Positions 50,437 through 60,246 of a stretch of DNA of 64,000 nt are shown in pieces. Made by a program: the position numbers and the translations under genes. Positions within the stretch are counted from its first letter, which is position 1. Each line of letters opens with the position of its first letter. A model generated the notes under the pieces. The model made no database searches and had not been told where the DNA came from. It was given only the letters and a program-made list of their open reading frames with translations. The DNA comes from Roseivirga sp. BDSF3-8 (GTDB lineage Bacteria; Bacteroidota; Bacteroidia; Cytophagales; Cyclobacteriaceae): assembly GCF_041449215.1 (NCBI RefSeq), contig NZ_JBGNFV010000001.1, positions 3,737,001 through 3,801,000 on the forward strand. The letters run 5' to 3'.

Positions 50437-53400
50437 CCCGGCAAGATCCAAAAGCTGAAGGAGGCGGAACATTACCCGGCCTCCTCAGGGCAGACCAGGA
50501 TGTACATGCTGCACCAGCTTGACGGAGAGTCCACGGCCTATCATATTACGACATCTTATCACCTGCAGGGAAAGCCTGATGTTGCCGTGATTCGCAGGGC
50601 TATATACGACCTTACTCAGCGGCATGAAAGCCTGCGAACATCATTCAGTATAGTCAATGGTGAGGTAAGACAATTTGTGAAAGAGGCACCGGGCGATGTA
50701 TTCCGGGAATCTGTTGCCGACACCCTCGAGAGCGCTAGGGAAAAGGCTGAAAAATTTGCCAATGCTCCCTTTTCCCTACAGGAGGGCCCACTTTTCAAGG
50801 TGCATTATAGCTCATTAGCCGATCAGTCTGCGGTAATGACTATGGTATGGCATCATATCATTTCAGACGGATGGTCTGCTGCAATATTAATACGCGAGCT
50901 GGAAGCCCTTTATCTTGCTTATGTCGAAGAAAAGGAAAGCCCCCTTTCAGTAAAGGCGGCATGGCAGTTTAAAGAATTTGTCTCCTGGCAACAGGAGCAG
51001 GAAGCTAGCACAAAGGATACGCTTTACTGGAAGTCGGTATTGAGTGAAGAAGTAGAAAGCTGGGACCTGCCAGTAGTACCTGTGGAGCAAAACACTCAGC
51101 AACCTGGTGAAGCAGGAATCCTGAATATTGCTTTCACTCCGGTCCTTACCACAGCCTTAAAGGACTTCGCCCAAAGAGAGCAAATCACCCTGTTTAGTGC
51201 TCTTTATGCCCTTGTGCACCTGCACCTAAGCCGCTTCAGTGCGCAAAAATCCTGGGTACTGGGTACGGATACCGCGGGCAGATTACATGCTGATAGTGAG
51301 CAGGTAGTCGGGTACTTTCTACGCACGTTGCCAGTACCCGCCACTACGTCCATGGTTCATTCCTTTGAGGCACAGTCCAGCTATATTAGCAGGTTGCTGA
51401 GTGATGCCTTCTCCCACCAGCAGGTGGCTTTTGAGGAGTTAGTACAGGATCTTAAGGCTGAAGGCCGGATAAAAAGTGAATTGTTCAATGTCCTCTTCAT
51501 ATTACAGGACAGCGAGGCCCGCACACGGCTGGAGGGACTGGAGGAAGCAGGGATAAGAGCTACAAATTTACAGGTAGATAATAACCACGTACTTACCGAC
51601 CTGCATATTGAAGCCATAGAGCGCGAAGGACAGCTTTACTGGACACTGCGCTATAATGCAGGGAAGTACCCACTCTGGCAAATGCGTGAAGTGGCTGAGT
51701 CGATGGCAGGCCTGGCCGAAGGTGTCATGCACCAGCCTGATAAGCCACTGCACCAGCTAAGCCTTATGGGTGAAGATGCAGGTAAAAGGATAGCTGGCTT
51801 CAGCAGGAATCCAGTACATTTTTCAGAAAAAGGCTCACTACTTACTCTTTTTAATGAGCAGGTGGAGAGCACCTATGAGGCTACTGCGATCATTTGTGAA
51901 GAGCGCAGACTATCATACGGCCAACTGGAGGATAAAGTACGAAAGCTGGCAGGCGGCCTGGTGCAAAAAGCAGGTGTGATGCCGGGTGCCAGGGTAGCCG
52001 TGATGGCGGGTCGTTCAGAGAAGATAGCCTTAACCATGCTAGCCATATGGTGGGCTGGTGCCGTGTATATTCCGGTAGACCCGGAGTATCCTGCCGAGCG
52101 TATCAGGTTTATCCTGCAACATAGCGGTGCAGAGCTATTGCTACTGGATAAATCCGATCATATGCTGCCTTCTGATAAGGTGAAGACCTGGCTGATTGAT
52201 GACCTCATGGCAGCCAATAAGGAGGTGGCCCCCTACAGCCTGTCTGGTGCAGACCCTGCGTATATGCTGTTTACATCCGGCAGCACGGGTAAGCCTAAGG
52301 GCGTATTGGTTCCTCACCGGGCCATTCTTAATTATGCCCGTGCATTTGCTCATCATTTTCAGCTATCGGGTAGTGATGTGGTGGTGCAGCAGGCAGCCAT
52401 CAGTTTCGATACCTCATTTGAAGAAATATTACCCGCCCTGATAAGCGGTGCCTGTCTGGCTGTAGCTCCCCGCGGGGGCAGGGATATAGACGCTCTGGCC
52501 GAGGTGATGACAAGGTGCAAGGCAAGTGTACTAAGTACTACGCCGGCTGTATTGGATGAGCTAAACAGCTCAGAGGGTGTTTTTCCTGCTCTGCGCCTGA
52601 TTATTAGCGGAGGAGATGTTCTTGAACCCCGCCATATAAGCCTGCTGAGTGGCCGCTATGAGGTCTGGAATACCTACGGACCTACAGAAACGACTGTATG
52701 TGCTACCTACAGCCGGGTATTGCCTTCACAATCAACGTTTTTCATTGGGTGTCCCGTCCCTAATGTCAGGGTATATGTGGTGGATGAGCATATGAATTCG
52801 CTGTCGGCCGGCATGGTAGGAGAGATCGTCATTGGCGGAGCAGGGGTAGCTTTGGGCTACCTTGATCCCCTTGCTACCGAGAAGGCATTTGTCCCTGATA
52901 GGGCTGAGCCTGAATCCAGGCTTTATCGTACAGGTGATACGGGTATGTGGACGCAAGAGGGTGAACTGGTTTTTCTGGGAAGAAGGGACGATCAGGTCAA
53001 AATACAGGGCTACCGGATAGAGCCCGGAGAGGTAGAGGCTATCATTGCAGAGCAGGAGGGTATACAGCAAGCCTGCGTGGTGGTAGCCAGACCAGAGGGA
53101 AACGCCATGTTAGCGGCGTTTTATACCGGCACGCTGTCCGGCGAAGAACTGCGGACAAAGTTGATGGCCCTGCTTCCGGTACATATGGTTCCAGCTCTTT
53201 TGCAAAGGAAGGATGCTCTTCCCCTGACACCAAATGGTAAACTTGACAAAAAGAGCCTGAGAGAACAGGCGGTACTCATACCAGCAGACTCCAGTGGAGG
53301 TAATCTCCCCGAAACCACTACTGAAAAAATTGTATATGATGCCTTTGCCACCTCGCTGGGTAAAAGCAGCTTCAGTACTACTGATCATTTCTTCGGACTG

Positions 53401-56400
53401 GGCGGGCATTCGCTCAAGGCCATGCGCGTGCTCAACAGGTTGGCTGAAATGACTGGTAAAGAGTTGACCATCCGACAGTTTTACCAGGACCCTACGGTGT
53501 GTGGTCTGGCCCGAATGCTGGATGAGACCAGTGAAAGCATGGCTACCGAACTGCCTGTAGAAACCAGCGATTCCTACCCTTTGACCTATGCCCAAAGGCG
53601 CCTTTGGACGATGGAGCAGGCCTATTCGGATATCAGTGCTTATCATATTCGTATTGCCAGGTTTCTGGCAGAGTCGACCGATGTAGATACCCTCTCCCGC
53701 GCCTGGCAGGAAGTGGTGAAGCATCATAAAATACTCAACACGCGCATAGCTACTAAAGACGGAGAGCCGGTACAGTATTACGCCCCTACCAATGAGGCTG
53801 AACAGCCTGAAGTGGCAGACCTGAGGGCAGAAAAAGATAGTGAAGCGGGACTGCTGAAGCTTGCCATGCAGCATAATCGCTCCTTTGACCTTGAGAACGG
53901 ACCACTGTATCGTTTTACGGTTTGCCTTCTGCCGGAAGGTAAAAAGGCCATACTGATCACCTTTCACCATATCATTACGGATGGCTGGTCACTGGAAGTA
54001 TTACGGGAAGACCTGGAGGCGGCCTACATGGCCATGGCTTCGGGTGAGACATTACAGCTACAACCTTCTCGAGTGGCAGGAAAGGTTGCCCTCATGGAAG
54101 CCGCATGGCTGAAAAGTGAAGAGGCAAGGCAGCACAAAACATGGTGGAGCAATACCCTTGCCGCCTGGAAACCGATGGTTTTTCCTTTCAAAAAAGGATT
54201 TAAGGGTAAAAGAAATTTCAAAGGAAAGCGAATTACTGATACTGTGGGTGCCGGTTTGGCAGAGCAGATAAAAGAGACCGCTGCCGAGCTTACTATTTCT
54301 GTCAGCGACCTGTTCTTTGGGCTGTACGCCCTGAGCCTGCATGCTATTTGCCAGGCAGAATCACTAACGATTGGGACCCTTACTTCCGGAAGACATTTCA
54401 ACGGTATGGACAGGGCCACAGGGCTGTTTATCAATTTCCTGCCTGTTACCACCAGGCTCAGTGAAAATGGCTCACTGAAAAACTTGCTTACTGATACCGC
54501 CAAATGGCTTTCGGAGGTCTATAGCCACGGTAAATTACCCTTTGACCTGATAGCAGAAGAGGCTCCGCAAGCTCCGGAAGCAGGAAGGAATCCCCTGTTT
54601 GATACTATGCTGGTTTTCCATAATCAGCAGGATTCATTTGGCCGCAACACCTTAACAAAAGATGATGCCCCTGACCTGCCGGAAGAAGGTGCGCAGCTTG
54701 ACTTTAAGATGGATATAATACCTGACGGTGACCGGTTTACCTGTGTGCTGGAATATGACACCGAAAGGCTGGATGACCAGGTAGCGGCCGGGGTAATGAA
54801 CGCATTCAGGTATGCCCAGGGCCTTCTCAAAACTCAGGTAGATTCTGTAGGCGAAGTCCTGCCCAAACTGCGGGAGGTGGCTGGCGACGCTATCTATGCA
54901 CAGAAAGAGAGAAAAAGTAAGCTTAGGGTGGCGGCCACCTTCACGCCGGACCCTCTTGAGGATGCGGTAAATTATTGGGCCGGATATTTTGCATTACCTG
55001 CTGAGGTGCTGTTTGCTCCCTACAATCAGGTGTTTCGGGTACTGATAGATGAGGAGTTCTTTTTACAGGACAGCGTAAATCTTATTCTCTTCAGGCCCGA
55101 GGACTGGATCAGGGACGTGCCAGCCCATGCAGAAGATCAGGCCCTGCAGACTCTCGAAAGAACATTTGAGCGATTTACCACACTAGTCAGTAACTATCCT
55201 GGCCATCTGAATATCATGTTACTGCCTCACCGGCCGGGGACAATGCCCGTACGTGTGGCAGACCGCCTTGCTGAGCTTCGTCAGGCTTACCGGGAGGTAC
55301 TGCATGCCAATTGCCATGTCCATTTCATAGATGGTTCACAACTGAATGGGCTCTACAGTATTAAAGAAGCATATGATGCGGTACAGGATCATATAGGTCA
55401 CATTCCGTATACCGATGCATTTTTTGCGGCACTGGGTACGGAATCATTTCGTCTGATAAGGGCAGCACGTGCCGGTTCGGCAAAAGTGATTGCTGTAGAC
55501 TGCGACAATACCTTATGGCAAGGTATAGTCGGGGAAGATGGTGTGGAAGGCCTTACCATTACTGGTGGGCATGCCGCCTTGCAGCGTTTTCTGATAGAAA
55601 AATATGAACAGGGCTTCCTGCTGGCGCTGATAAGTAAAAATAACGAAAAGGATGTGTGGGAGGTGTTTGATAACCATCCGGACATGCTATTGAGACGGGA
55701 GCACATCCTTAGCTACAGGATCAATTGGCAGACCAAATCGGGAAACCTTGAGAGCCTGGCCCGGGAAATCAACGTTGGTACGGATAGCTTTCTATTCATT
55801 GATGACAGTGCCCCGGAATGCCGTGAGGTCAGTATGGCACTACCCTCTGTTATGACAGTGCAGTGGCCCCGTGAGGAGCATGCCATGAACGCCATGCCGC
55901 GTCTGCTTTGGGCACTGGATAAGGCTTGGGTAACGGACGAAGACAAGCAGCGCACGGCAATGTACCGTGCTGAAAGGCAAAGAAATGACTCGCTGGCTCA
56001 TACGACGAATCATGTGCAATACCTGGCGGAATTGGGGTTGGAGGTGAGTTTCCGAAGCTGCGCAAGCGGTGACATGCCCCGTATGGCACAGCTTCTTCAG
56101 CGAACCAATCAGTTTAATATATTTCCACGCCGGAAAGACCAGACCGAGCTGAGCGTATGGCTGCGTGAGGCCGGACACTATGGCTGGGCCGTGGAAGTGA
56201 AAGATATGTATGGCGCGTATGGCCTCACTGGCGTAGTGCTGGCAGTGGGCAATGGGGATATACTGCAGGTAGAAAGCCTTTTACTAAGCTGCCGTGTCTT
56301 GGGCAGGGGCGTAGAGACAGCCCTGATGAGTGGTATAAAGCACTTTGCCCATGAAAACGGGTTTCAGTCCGTTACCCTCCAAAGCAGACAGACCGGCAGA

Positions 56401-59400
56401 AATGCGCCCGCCCTTGCCTTTCTTTCCAGTCTTGAGTGGGACTCGGTAACTGATGAAGAGGCCTACATCGAACATGTGGCACAGACAAACCTTCTGCCGG
56501 AGTGCCCTGCTTACCTCGTATTGCATTATGATCAGCCTCTGACCAGACAGGAAGAGCCAGTACAAGATGTCGCTATCACTCAGGTAACTGTGGGTAAAAA
56601 TGAGGCTGCCGAAGTACCTGGTAATACTATGCATGACTGGACCTATGATATGGTGCCCGTGGATAGCCCTTACAAAAAGCTTTATCAGCCACTGAAACTC
56701 AATACCGCCAGCCGGATACTTTCTGCCATGGCCGGAGCCGAGCGTGACCTGGTCAGCATGATTACCCCGGTAGCTCCGAAAAATGAGATGGAAGCCACCC
56801 TGCTTACCGTATGGCAGCAGGTACTGGCAGTGAAAAATATAGGCGTTACCCATCCCTTCTTTTCCGCAGGAGGCACCTCCCTTAAGGCGGTCCGGCTGGT
56901 TTCAGCGGTACGAAAAGCTACCGGTCACTCACTGGATATCCGTTGGCTGTTCGACGACCTGAGTATCCGCGAACTGGCAGGCCGGATGAGCCGGGAAATG
57001 CCCGCCGAAGGATTGGAGACTATCCCGGTCTTACCCGGACAGATAAGCTACGCACTATCCGATGGACAGCGCAGGCTGTGGGTACTGCAGGAGATGGAAG
57101 GCAATGCTTCTGCTTATAATGAAACAGCTACCTACGAGCTGTCAGGCCCTGTGGATACGGAAGCTCTTGAGGACTCCCTTGAAGGCCTTATCAGACGCCA
57201 CGAAAGCCTCCGCACCATCATTAAGGTGCTGGATAAGGAGCCCAGGCAGGTAATACTGCCAATAGATGCACATGGATTTGTGCTGGAAACGAAGGATATG
57301 GCCGGCCGGGCAGATGCGGAAGAGCGGATCAAAGATGAAAAGCAACGTGTACTGCATGCTCCATTTGACCTGGAAAACGGCCCGCTGGTAAGGGCCTCGC
57401 TCCTGCGGCTGGGGCATAACTGTCACCTGCTTCTTTTTGCCACGCACCATATCGCCTCTGATGGCTGGTCGGTACGTATTATGATGGATGAGGTGAGAAA
57501 ACGCTACTCCAGTGGCGGGCATGCAGGCTTTGAGCCACTTACTTTCCAGTATCGTGATTTTGCCGGATGGTTTAACCAGCAGCTTGAGGCAGGAAAGCTG
57601 GAAGAAGCACGTACCTGGTGGCTGAATCAGTTCAAAGGAGCTATACCTGTTTTAAACCTGGTGACAGACTCACCCCGCCTGCCTGTACGAAGTACGGAAG
57701 GCGCTGAGGTGGAGGCTATCCTGAACCGCCGCCTGACCAGGTCATTGATGAGCCTGGCTGCTTCTGCTAATACCACCATGCATAATGTGCTGGCTACGGC
57801 TATGTATGTGCTGCTCTACCGGTACACTGCCCAAACCAGTGAGGATATTGATATCGTGCTGGGTACACCTGTGGCAGGAAGGGAAGGAGCCTTAGGACTG
57901 GAAAATCAGGTAGGCTACTATGCCAATACGCTTGCTGTACGTATGGCCTTTGACGAGGATCTTACGTTTGACGGTCTGCTGCGCAAGGTTCATGATAAAA
58001 ATACACAGGCTTTTCTACACCAGATGTATCCCTTCGATAGGCTGGTAAAGGAGCTCAATGCGGGCAGAGATGCCAGCCGCACGCCATTATTTGATGTAGC
58101 CTTTACGTTTCATGAAGCAGATGAAGCGGGAAAGGGTAAGCTGGGAGAGGAGTTAACAATCAGTGAGATACACGATCCTGCCTGCGACGCAAAGTTTGAT
58201 CTGAACTTCCAGTTCACGTTTCGGCAGGGAGTTATTTCCCTTCACATAGAGTATAGCCGTCAGCTTTTCAGGGAAGAGCGAATAAGCCGTATGGCCACTC
58301 ACCTGCTAGGAATACTGCAGGCAGCCATAGCGCACCCTGAGCAGACCATAAGCCAACTGGATTACCTGCCAGAGGCGGAGAAAATCCGCTTGATGGAGAG
58401 GGACTCTGCCATGAATCAGGCCACCATGTCCACAAAGTGCCTTCAGGCAATATTCCAACAGAAGGTGATCGACTGTGGAGACAGTGCCGCAGTCATATCG
58501 GGAGATAAGCTTCTAACCTATACCGAACTGAATGCCGAAGCCAACCGGCTTGCCCGCCACCTAATCTCTCGCTGTAAAGTGGGCAGAGGGGAGCGTGTGG
58601 GTATATTTCTGGAGCGCGACCAGCGAATGATAGTTGCCATACTGGCTACTCTTAAAGCGGGTGCTGCCTATGTACCCGTAGACATGGCCTACCCAGCAGA
58701 GCGCAGGCAGTACATTATAGATGATGCCGGCCTGACCGCCATTATCACCACGAAAGATTTTCATGATCAGCTTCCTGCTGCCGAGGTGCAGGTAGTAACC
58801 TGGAACGAGTCTCTCTGGCAACAGCAAGAAGCCCACGATTTGGAGATACGGAACCAGCCGGAAGATCTTGCTTATATCATCTACACCTCTGGCTCCACCG
58901 GTAACTCCAAGGGGTGCATGGTGGCCCATCAGAATGCATGTAGTCTTTTTGAGAATACACGGGACCTGTTCGGTTTCTCTGAAAAGGATACCTGGATAGT
59001 GGCTCACTCATTTTCCTTTGACTTTAGTGTATGGGAGATGTACGGTGCGCTGCTGTTTGGTGGCCGGTTGGTAGTACCCCGGGCAGAAGAGGTACGCGAC
59101 CTGCAGGCATTCCTTGGGCTGCTGCATAAGTACCAAATTACGGTGCTCAACCAGACACCGCCTGCCTTTTTACAATTGGCCAGCCTGGAAGAAGCCATGG
59201 GTGATCATACCCTGGCTGACCACCTGCGTCTGGTCATATTCGGGGGAGACCGCCTGGAAGTAAGCAGGCTAAAGCCGTGGACCGCCCGCTATCCGGCGGA
59301 CAGTGTGGCTTTGGTGAATATGTTCGGTATTACCGAGACCACAGTACATGTCACCTACAAGCGAATTTTTCAGGAAGATATTGATAAAGGGGGCAGCCCC

Positions 59401-60240
59401 GTAGGTAAACCGCTTCCCGGTTACCAGGTGTATATCCTGGACAGGCAGGCAAACCTGGTTCCTGAGGGTGTGGCCGGCGAGTTGTATGTAGCAGGTACAG
59501 GCGTGGCAATGGGCTACCATAACCGGGTCTCCCTTACGGCCAGCCGGTTTGTGCAACATGAGGTATTCGGCCGGTTGTATCGATCCGGTGACCTGGGCTA
59601 CCTGCTGTCTGATGGTAGCATCAGCTACGCAGGCCGCATAGACCACCAGGTGAAAATACGCGGACACCGCATAGAGCCGGGCGAGATTGAACATCATCTC
59701 AACCAGCATGGGCAGGTTAGCTCTGCTGCTGTACTGGCTGTAGGAAACGGAGAGGCAGACAAGGCCCTGGTGGCCTACGTGGATGCAGCAAAAGACACCT
59801 CTGCCGACGTACTGAAAAGCTATCTGCAAGAAAGAGTGCCAGCCCACCTTGTGCCCGCTCATTACGTCTTTTTGGATACTATGCCCCTGACTGCCAACAA
59901 CAAGGTGGATCGCAGGGCGCTGCTTGCCATAGACTGGCAGGAAGTGGCCGGAAACCGGACCGTTCATTTTGTGGCTCCTGAAAAGGACACCGAAAAGTGG
60001 CTCGCCCGCATGTGGCAGGAGGTGCTGGAATGCGATCAGGTAGGTATGAAGGATAATTTCTTTGATCTGGGGGGTACCTCTCTCAAGCTGGTGACCTTGT
60101 ATAAAACGCTGTATGTCACGCTGCCTGACCGGCTGCAGGTAGCGGATCTATTCAAATACAATACGCTGGAAGACCTGCATGGCTTTCTATACCCCGGCGG
60201 GGAAGTGTCCAGTGCGGATACAGAATTTATTGATGTCTGA
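48457..60240 (+). CDS. Giant NRPS: FAAL-ACP / C-A-PCP / C-FkbH-PCP / C-A-PCP
   Basis: A 3,927-residue assembly-line enzyme. In order: fatty acyl-AMP ligase (1-560), ACP (Ser616), C1 (669-1110, HHIISDG 799-805), A1 (about 1130-1605), PCP (Ser1652), C2 (1703-2145, HHIITDG 1837-1843), FkbH-type HAD-acyltransferase (2150-2720, DCDNT 2348-2352), PCP (Ser2808), C3 (2862-3300, HHIASDG 2997-3003), A2 (3330-3830), PCP (Ser3876 region, GGTSL). There are no epimerase, methylation or thioesterase domains, so the chain must pass on; the PKS gene begins 6 bases after the stop. Specificity codes are read as basic amino acid (A1) and Thr (A2). The predicted product is a lipid-tailed, glycerate-containing peptide-polyketide. 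The start ATG at 48457 gives 11 residues before FAAL homology. Confidence 0.95.
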   Translation: MKSKHLSEQDAYGCHTLCEALLLSAKADEGIYFIEGADNELFVSYASLYEEALTMLGYLNSHGLTPGDELIIQTESNLQFLKVYWACLFGGILAVPLSLGIQPHQKEKVRQVIHNLNAPWIIGDEAQLARLSQYAQDTDQEMAGLLASRGLTLEAAEFAGVPAGEPAPIHGGTLAYLQFSSGSTGSPKGVMLTHANLLANTLSIAERSEINPADRMLSWMPLTHDMGLICFHLTGVVAGISQYLMPTPLFVRRPVLWLEKVNEHRASLIYSPNFGLQYFLNAFDGQQPDWDLSCLRLLYNGAEPISAELCHRFTERLRSFGFGENVMYPGYGLAEASVAVCLGTPGEEMQEVMADRRTLGIGQEVKITDGSSQHDTGLVAVGYAIPRTSVKITGEGNHTLPEGYNGRVLICGENVTEGYYNRPEETAKLCAGDGWKYTGDLGFIHNGRLVITGREKEMIIINGQNYYPADIEKIACKAEGAEPGKVIACGIQNEDGEGLGLFVLHKGKTANLAPLAKQMTALIQEEAALEVSVVIPVRRIPKTTSGKIRRFQMIGEYADGIYAEEVSELQRAIVSMTAEVSGLSVQEGLLTLWRDLFPGGDTLSAKSNLFAHGLSSLRAMQFANTISAKMGLHVSLQDIIDNPNVEQLTALLQTREGLAAPGKIQKLKEAEHYPASSGQTRMYMLHQLDGESTAYHITTSYHLQGKPDVAVIRRAIYDLTQRHESLRTSFSIVNGEVRQFVKEAPGDVFRESVADTLESAREKAEKFANAPFSLQEGPLFKVHYSSLADQSAVMTMVWHHIISDGWSAAILIRELEALYLAYVEEKESPLSVKAAWQFKEFVSWQQEQEASTKDTLYWKSVLSEEVESWDLPVVPVEQNTQQPGEAGILNIAFTPVLTTALKDFAQREQITLFSALYALVHLHLSRFSAQKSWVLGTDTAGRLHADSEQVVGYFLRTLPVPATTSMVHSFEAQSSYISRLLSDAFSHQQVAFEELVQDLKAEGRIKSELFNVLFILQDSEARTRLEGLEEAGIRATNLQVDNNHVLTDLHIEAIEREGQLYWTLRYNAGKYPLWQMREVAESMAGLAEGVMHQPDKPLHQLSLMGEDAGKRIAGFSRNPVHFSEKGSLLTLFNEQVESTYEATAIICEERRLSYGQLEDKVRKLAGGLVQKAGVMPGARVAVMAGRSEKIALTMLAIWWAGAVYIPVDPEYPAERIRFILQHSGAELLLLDKSDHMLPSDKVKTWLIDDLMAANKEVAPYSLSGADPAYMLFTSGSTGKPKGVLVPHRAILNYARAFAHHFQLSGSDVVVQQAAISFDTSFEEILPALISGACLAVAPRGGRDIDALAEVMTRCKASVLSTTPAVLDELNSSEGVFPALRLIISGGDVLEPRHISLLSGRYEVWNTYGPTETTVCATYSRVLPSQSTFFIGCPVPNVRVYVVDEHMNSLSAGMVGEIVIGGAGVALGYLDPLATEKAFVPDRAEPESRLYRTGDTGMWTQEGELVFLGRRDDQVKIQGYRIEPGEVEAIIAEQEGIQQACVVVARPEGNAMLAAFYTGTLSGEELRTKLMALLPVHMVPALLQRKDALPLTPNGKLDKKSLREQAVLIPADSSGGNLPETTTEKIVYDAFATSLGKSSFSTTDHFFGLGGHSLKAMRVLNRLAEMTGKELTIRQFYQDPTVCGLARMLDETSESMATELPVETSDSYPLTYAQRRLWTMEQAYSDISAYHIRIARFLAESTDVDTLSRAWQEVVKHHKILNTRIATKDGEPVQYYAPTNEAEQPEVADLRAEKDSEAGLLKLAMQHNRSFDLENGPLYRFTVCLLPEGKKAILITFHHIITDGWSLEVLREDLEAAYMAMASGETLQLQPSRVAGKVALMEAAWLKSEEARQHKTWWSNTLAAWKPMVFPFKKGFKGKRNFKGKRITDTVGAGLAEQIKETAAELTISVSDLFFGLYALSLHAICQAESLTIGTLTSGRHFNGMDRATGLFINFLPVTTRLSENGSLKNLLTDTAKWLSEVYSHGKLPFDLIAEEAPQAPEAGRNPLFDTMLVFHNQQDSFGRNTLTKDDAPDLPEEGAQLDFKMDIIPDGDRFTCVLEYDTERLDDQVAAGVMNAFRYAQGLLKTQVDSVGEVLPKLREVAGDAIYAQKERKSKLRVAATFTPDPLEDAVNYWAGYFALPAEVLFAPYNQVFRVLIDEEFFLQDSVNLILFRPEDWIRDVPAHAEDQALQTLERTFERFTTLVSNYPGHLNIMLLPHRPGTMPVRVADRLAELRQAYREVLHANCHVHFIDGSQLNGLYSIKEAYDAVQDHIGHIPYTDAFFAALGTESFRLIRAARAGSAKVIAVDCDNTLWQGIVGEDGVEGLTITGGHAALQRFLIEKYEQGFLLALISKNNEKDVWEVFDNHPDMLLRREHILSYRINWQTKSGNLESLAREINVGTDSFLFIDDSAPECREVSMALPSVMTVQWPREEHAMNAMPRLLWALDKAWVTDEDKQRTAMYRAERQRNDSLAHTTNHVQYLAELGLEVSFRSCASGDMPRMAQLLQRTNQFNIFPRRKDQTELSVWLREAGHYGWAVEVKDMYGAYGLTGVVLAVGNGDILQVESLLLSCRVLGRGVETALMSGIKHFAHENGFQSVTLQSRQTGRNAPALAFLSSLEWDSVTDEEAYIEHVAQTNLLPECPAYLVLHYDQPLTRQEEPVQDVAITQVTVGKNEAAEVPGNTMHDWTYDMVPVDSPYKKLYQPLKLNTASRILSAMAGAERDLVSMITPVAPKNEMEATLLTVWQQVLAVKNIGVTHPFFSAGGTSLKAVRLVSAVRKATGHSLDIRWLFDDLSIRELAGRMSREMPAEGLETIPVLPGQISYALSDGQRRLWVLQEMEGNASAYNETATYELSGPVDTEALEDSLEGLIRRHESLRTIIKVLDKEPRQVILPIDAHGFVLETKDMAGRADAEERIKDEKQRVLHAPFDLENGPLVRASLLRLGHNCHLLLFATHHIASDGWSVRIMMDEVRKRYSSGGHAGFEPLTFQYRDFAGWFNQQLEAGKLEEARTWWLNQFKGAIPVLNLVTDSPRLPVRSTEGAEVEAILNRRLTRSLMSLAASANTTMHNVLATAMYVLLYRYTAQTSEDIDIVLGTPVAGREGALGLENQVGYYANTLAVRMAFDEDLTFDGLLRKVHDKNTQAFLHQMYPFDRLVKELNAGRDASRTPLFDVAFTFHEADEAGKGKLGEELTISEIHDPACDAKFDLNFQFTFRQGVISLHIEYSRQLFREERISRMATHLLGILQAAIAHPEQTISQLDYLPEAEKIRLMERDSAMNQATMSTKCLQAIFQQKVIDCGDSAAVISGDKLLTYTELNAEANRLARHLISRCKVGRGERVGIFLERDQRMIVAILATLKAGAAYVPVDMAYPAERRQYIIDDAGLTAIITTKDFHDQLPAAEVQVVTWNESLWQQQEAHDLEIRNQPEDLAYIIYTSGSTGNSKGCMVAHQNACSLFENTRDLFGFSEKDTWIVAHSFSFDFSVWEMYGALLFGGRLVVPRAEEVRDLQAFLGLLHKYQITVLNQTPPAFLQLASLEEAMGDHTLADHLRLVIFGGDRLEVSRLKPWTARYPADSVALVNMFGITETTVHVTYKRIFQEDIDKGGSPVGKPLPGYQVYILDRQANLVPEGVAGELYVAGTGVAMGYHNRVSLTASRFVQHEVFGRLYRSGDLGYLLSDGSISYAGRIDHQVKIRGHRIEPGEIEHHLNQHGQVSSAAVLAVGNGEADKALVAYVDAAKDTSADVLKSYLQERVPAHLVPAHYVFLDTMPLTANNKVDRRALLAIDWQEVAGNRTVHFVAPEKDTEKWLARMWQEVLECDQVGMKDNFFDLGGTSLKLVTLYKTLYVTLPDRLQVADLFKYNTLEDLHGFLYPGGEVSSADTEFIDV
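50461..53556 (+). other. NRPS module 1: C-A-PCP, predicted basic amino acid
   Basis: Condensation domain with intact HHIISDG, adenylation domain with A3 motif FTSGSTGKPKG, and PCP with GGHSL (Ser1652). Pocket residues by alignment with PheA are D1318 T1319 E1322 S1360 I1383 G1385 T1406 V1414 C1415 K1595. Glu at the third position is typical of ornithine and lysine pockets; I recall DAESIGSVCK for a lysine domain, two conservative changes away. Confidence 0.65.
53563..57036 (+). other. NRPS module 2: C-FkbH-PCP, glycerate-type unit
   Basis: A complete C domain is followed not by an adenylation domain but by about 570 residues of FkbH-like sequence: an N-terminal SGNH-like or docking part, HAD phosphatase motif D2348-C-D2350-N-T, LISKNNEKDVWEVF, FIDDSAPE at 2447-2452, and a GNAT-like C-terminal half (RTNQFNIFPRR, VESLLLSCRVLGRGVE). 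FkbH proteins dephosphorylate 1,3-bisphosphoglycerate and place a D-glyceryl group on a carrier, here the PCP with Ser2808. Confidence 0.8.
57040..60240 (+). other. NRPS module 3: C-A-PCP, predicted threonine
   Basis: C domain with HHIASDG, A domain with YTSGSTGNSKG, and a terminal PCP with GGTSL. The pocket reads D3522 F3523 W3526 N3565 I3594 G3596 M3622 V3630 H3631 K3816, i.e. DFWNIGMVHK, the standard L-threonine code. The PCP is the last domain; its partner must be the KS of the next protein. Confidence 0.8.
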
Positions 60241-60246
60241 TCTGAA

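Noticed and set aside
53110-53970. 286-codon antisense frame inside the NRPS gene
   Set aside because: It is the reverse of strongly conserved A, PCP and C domain sequence; long antisense frames are a common effect of codon use in such genes.
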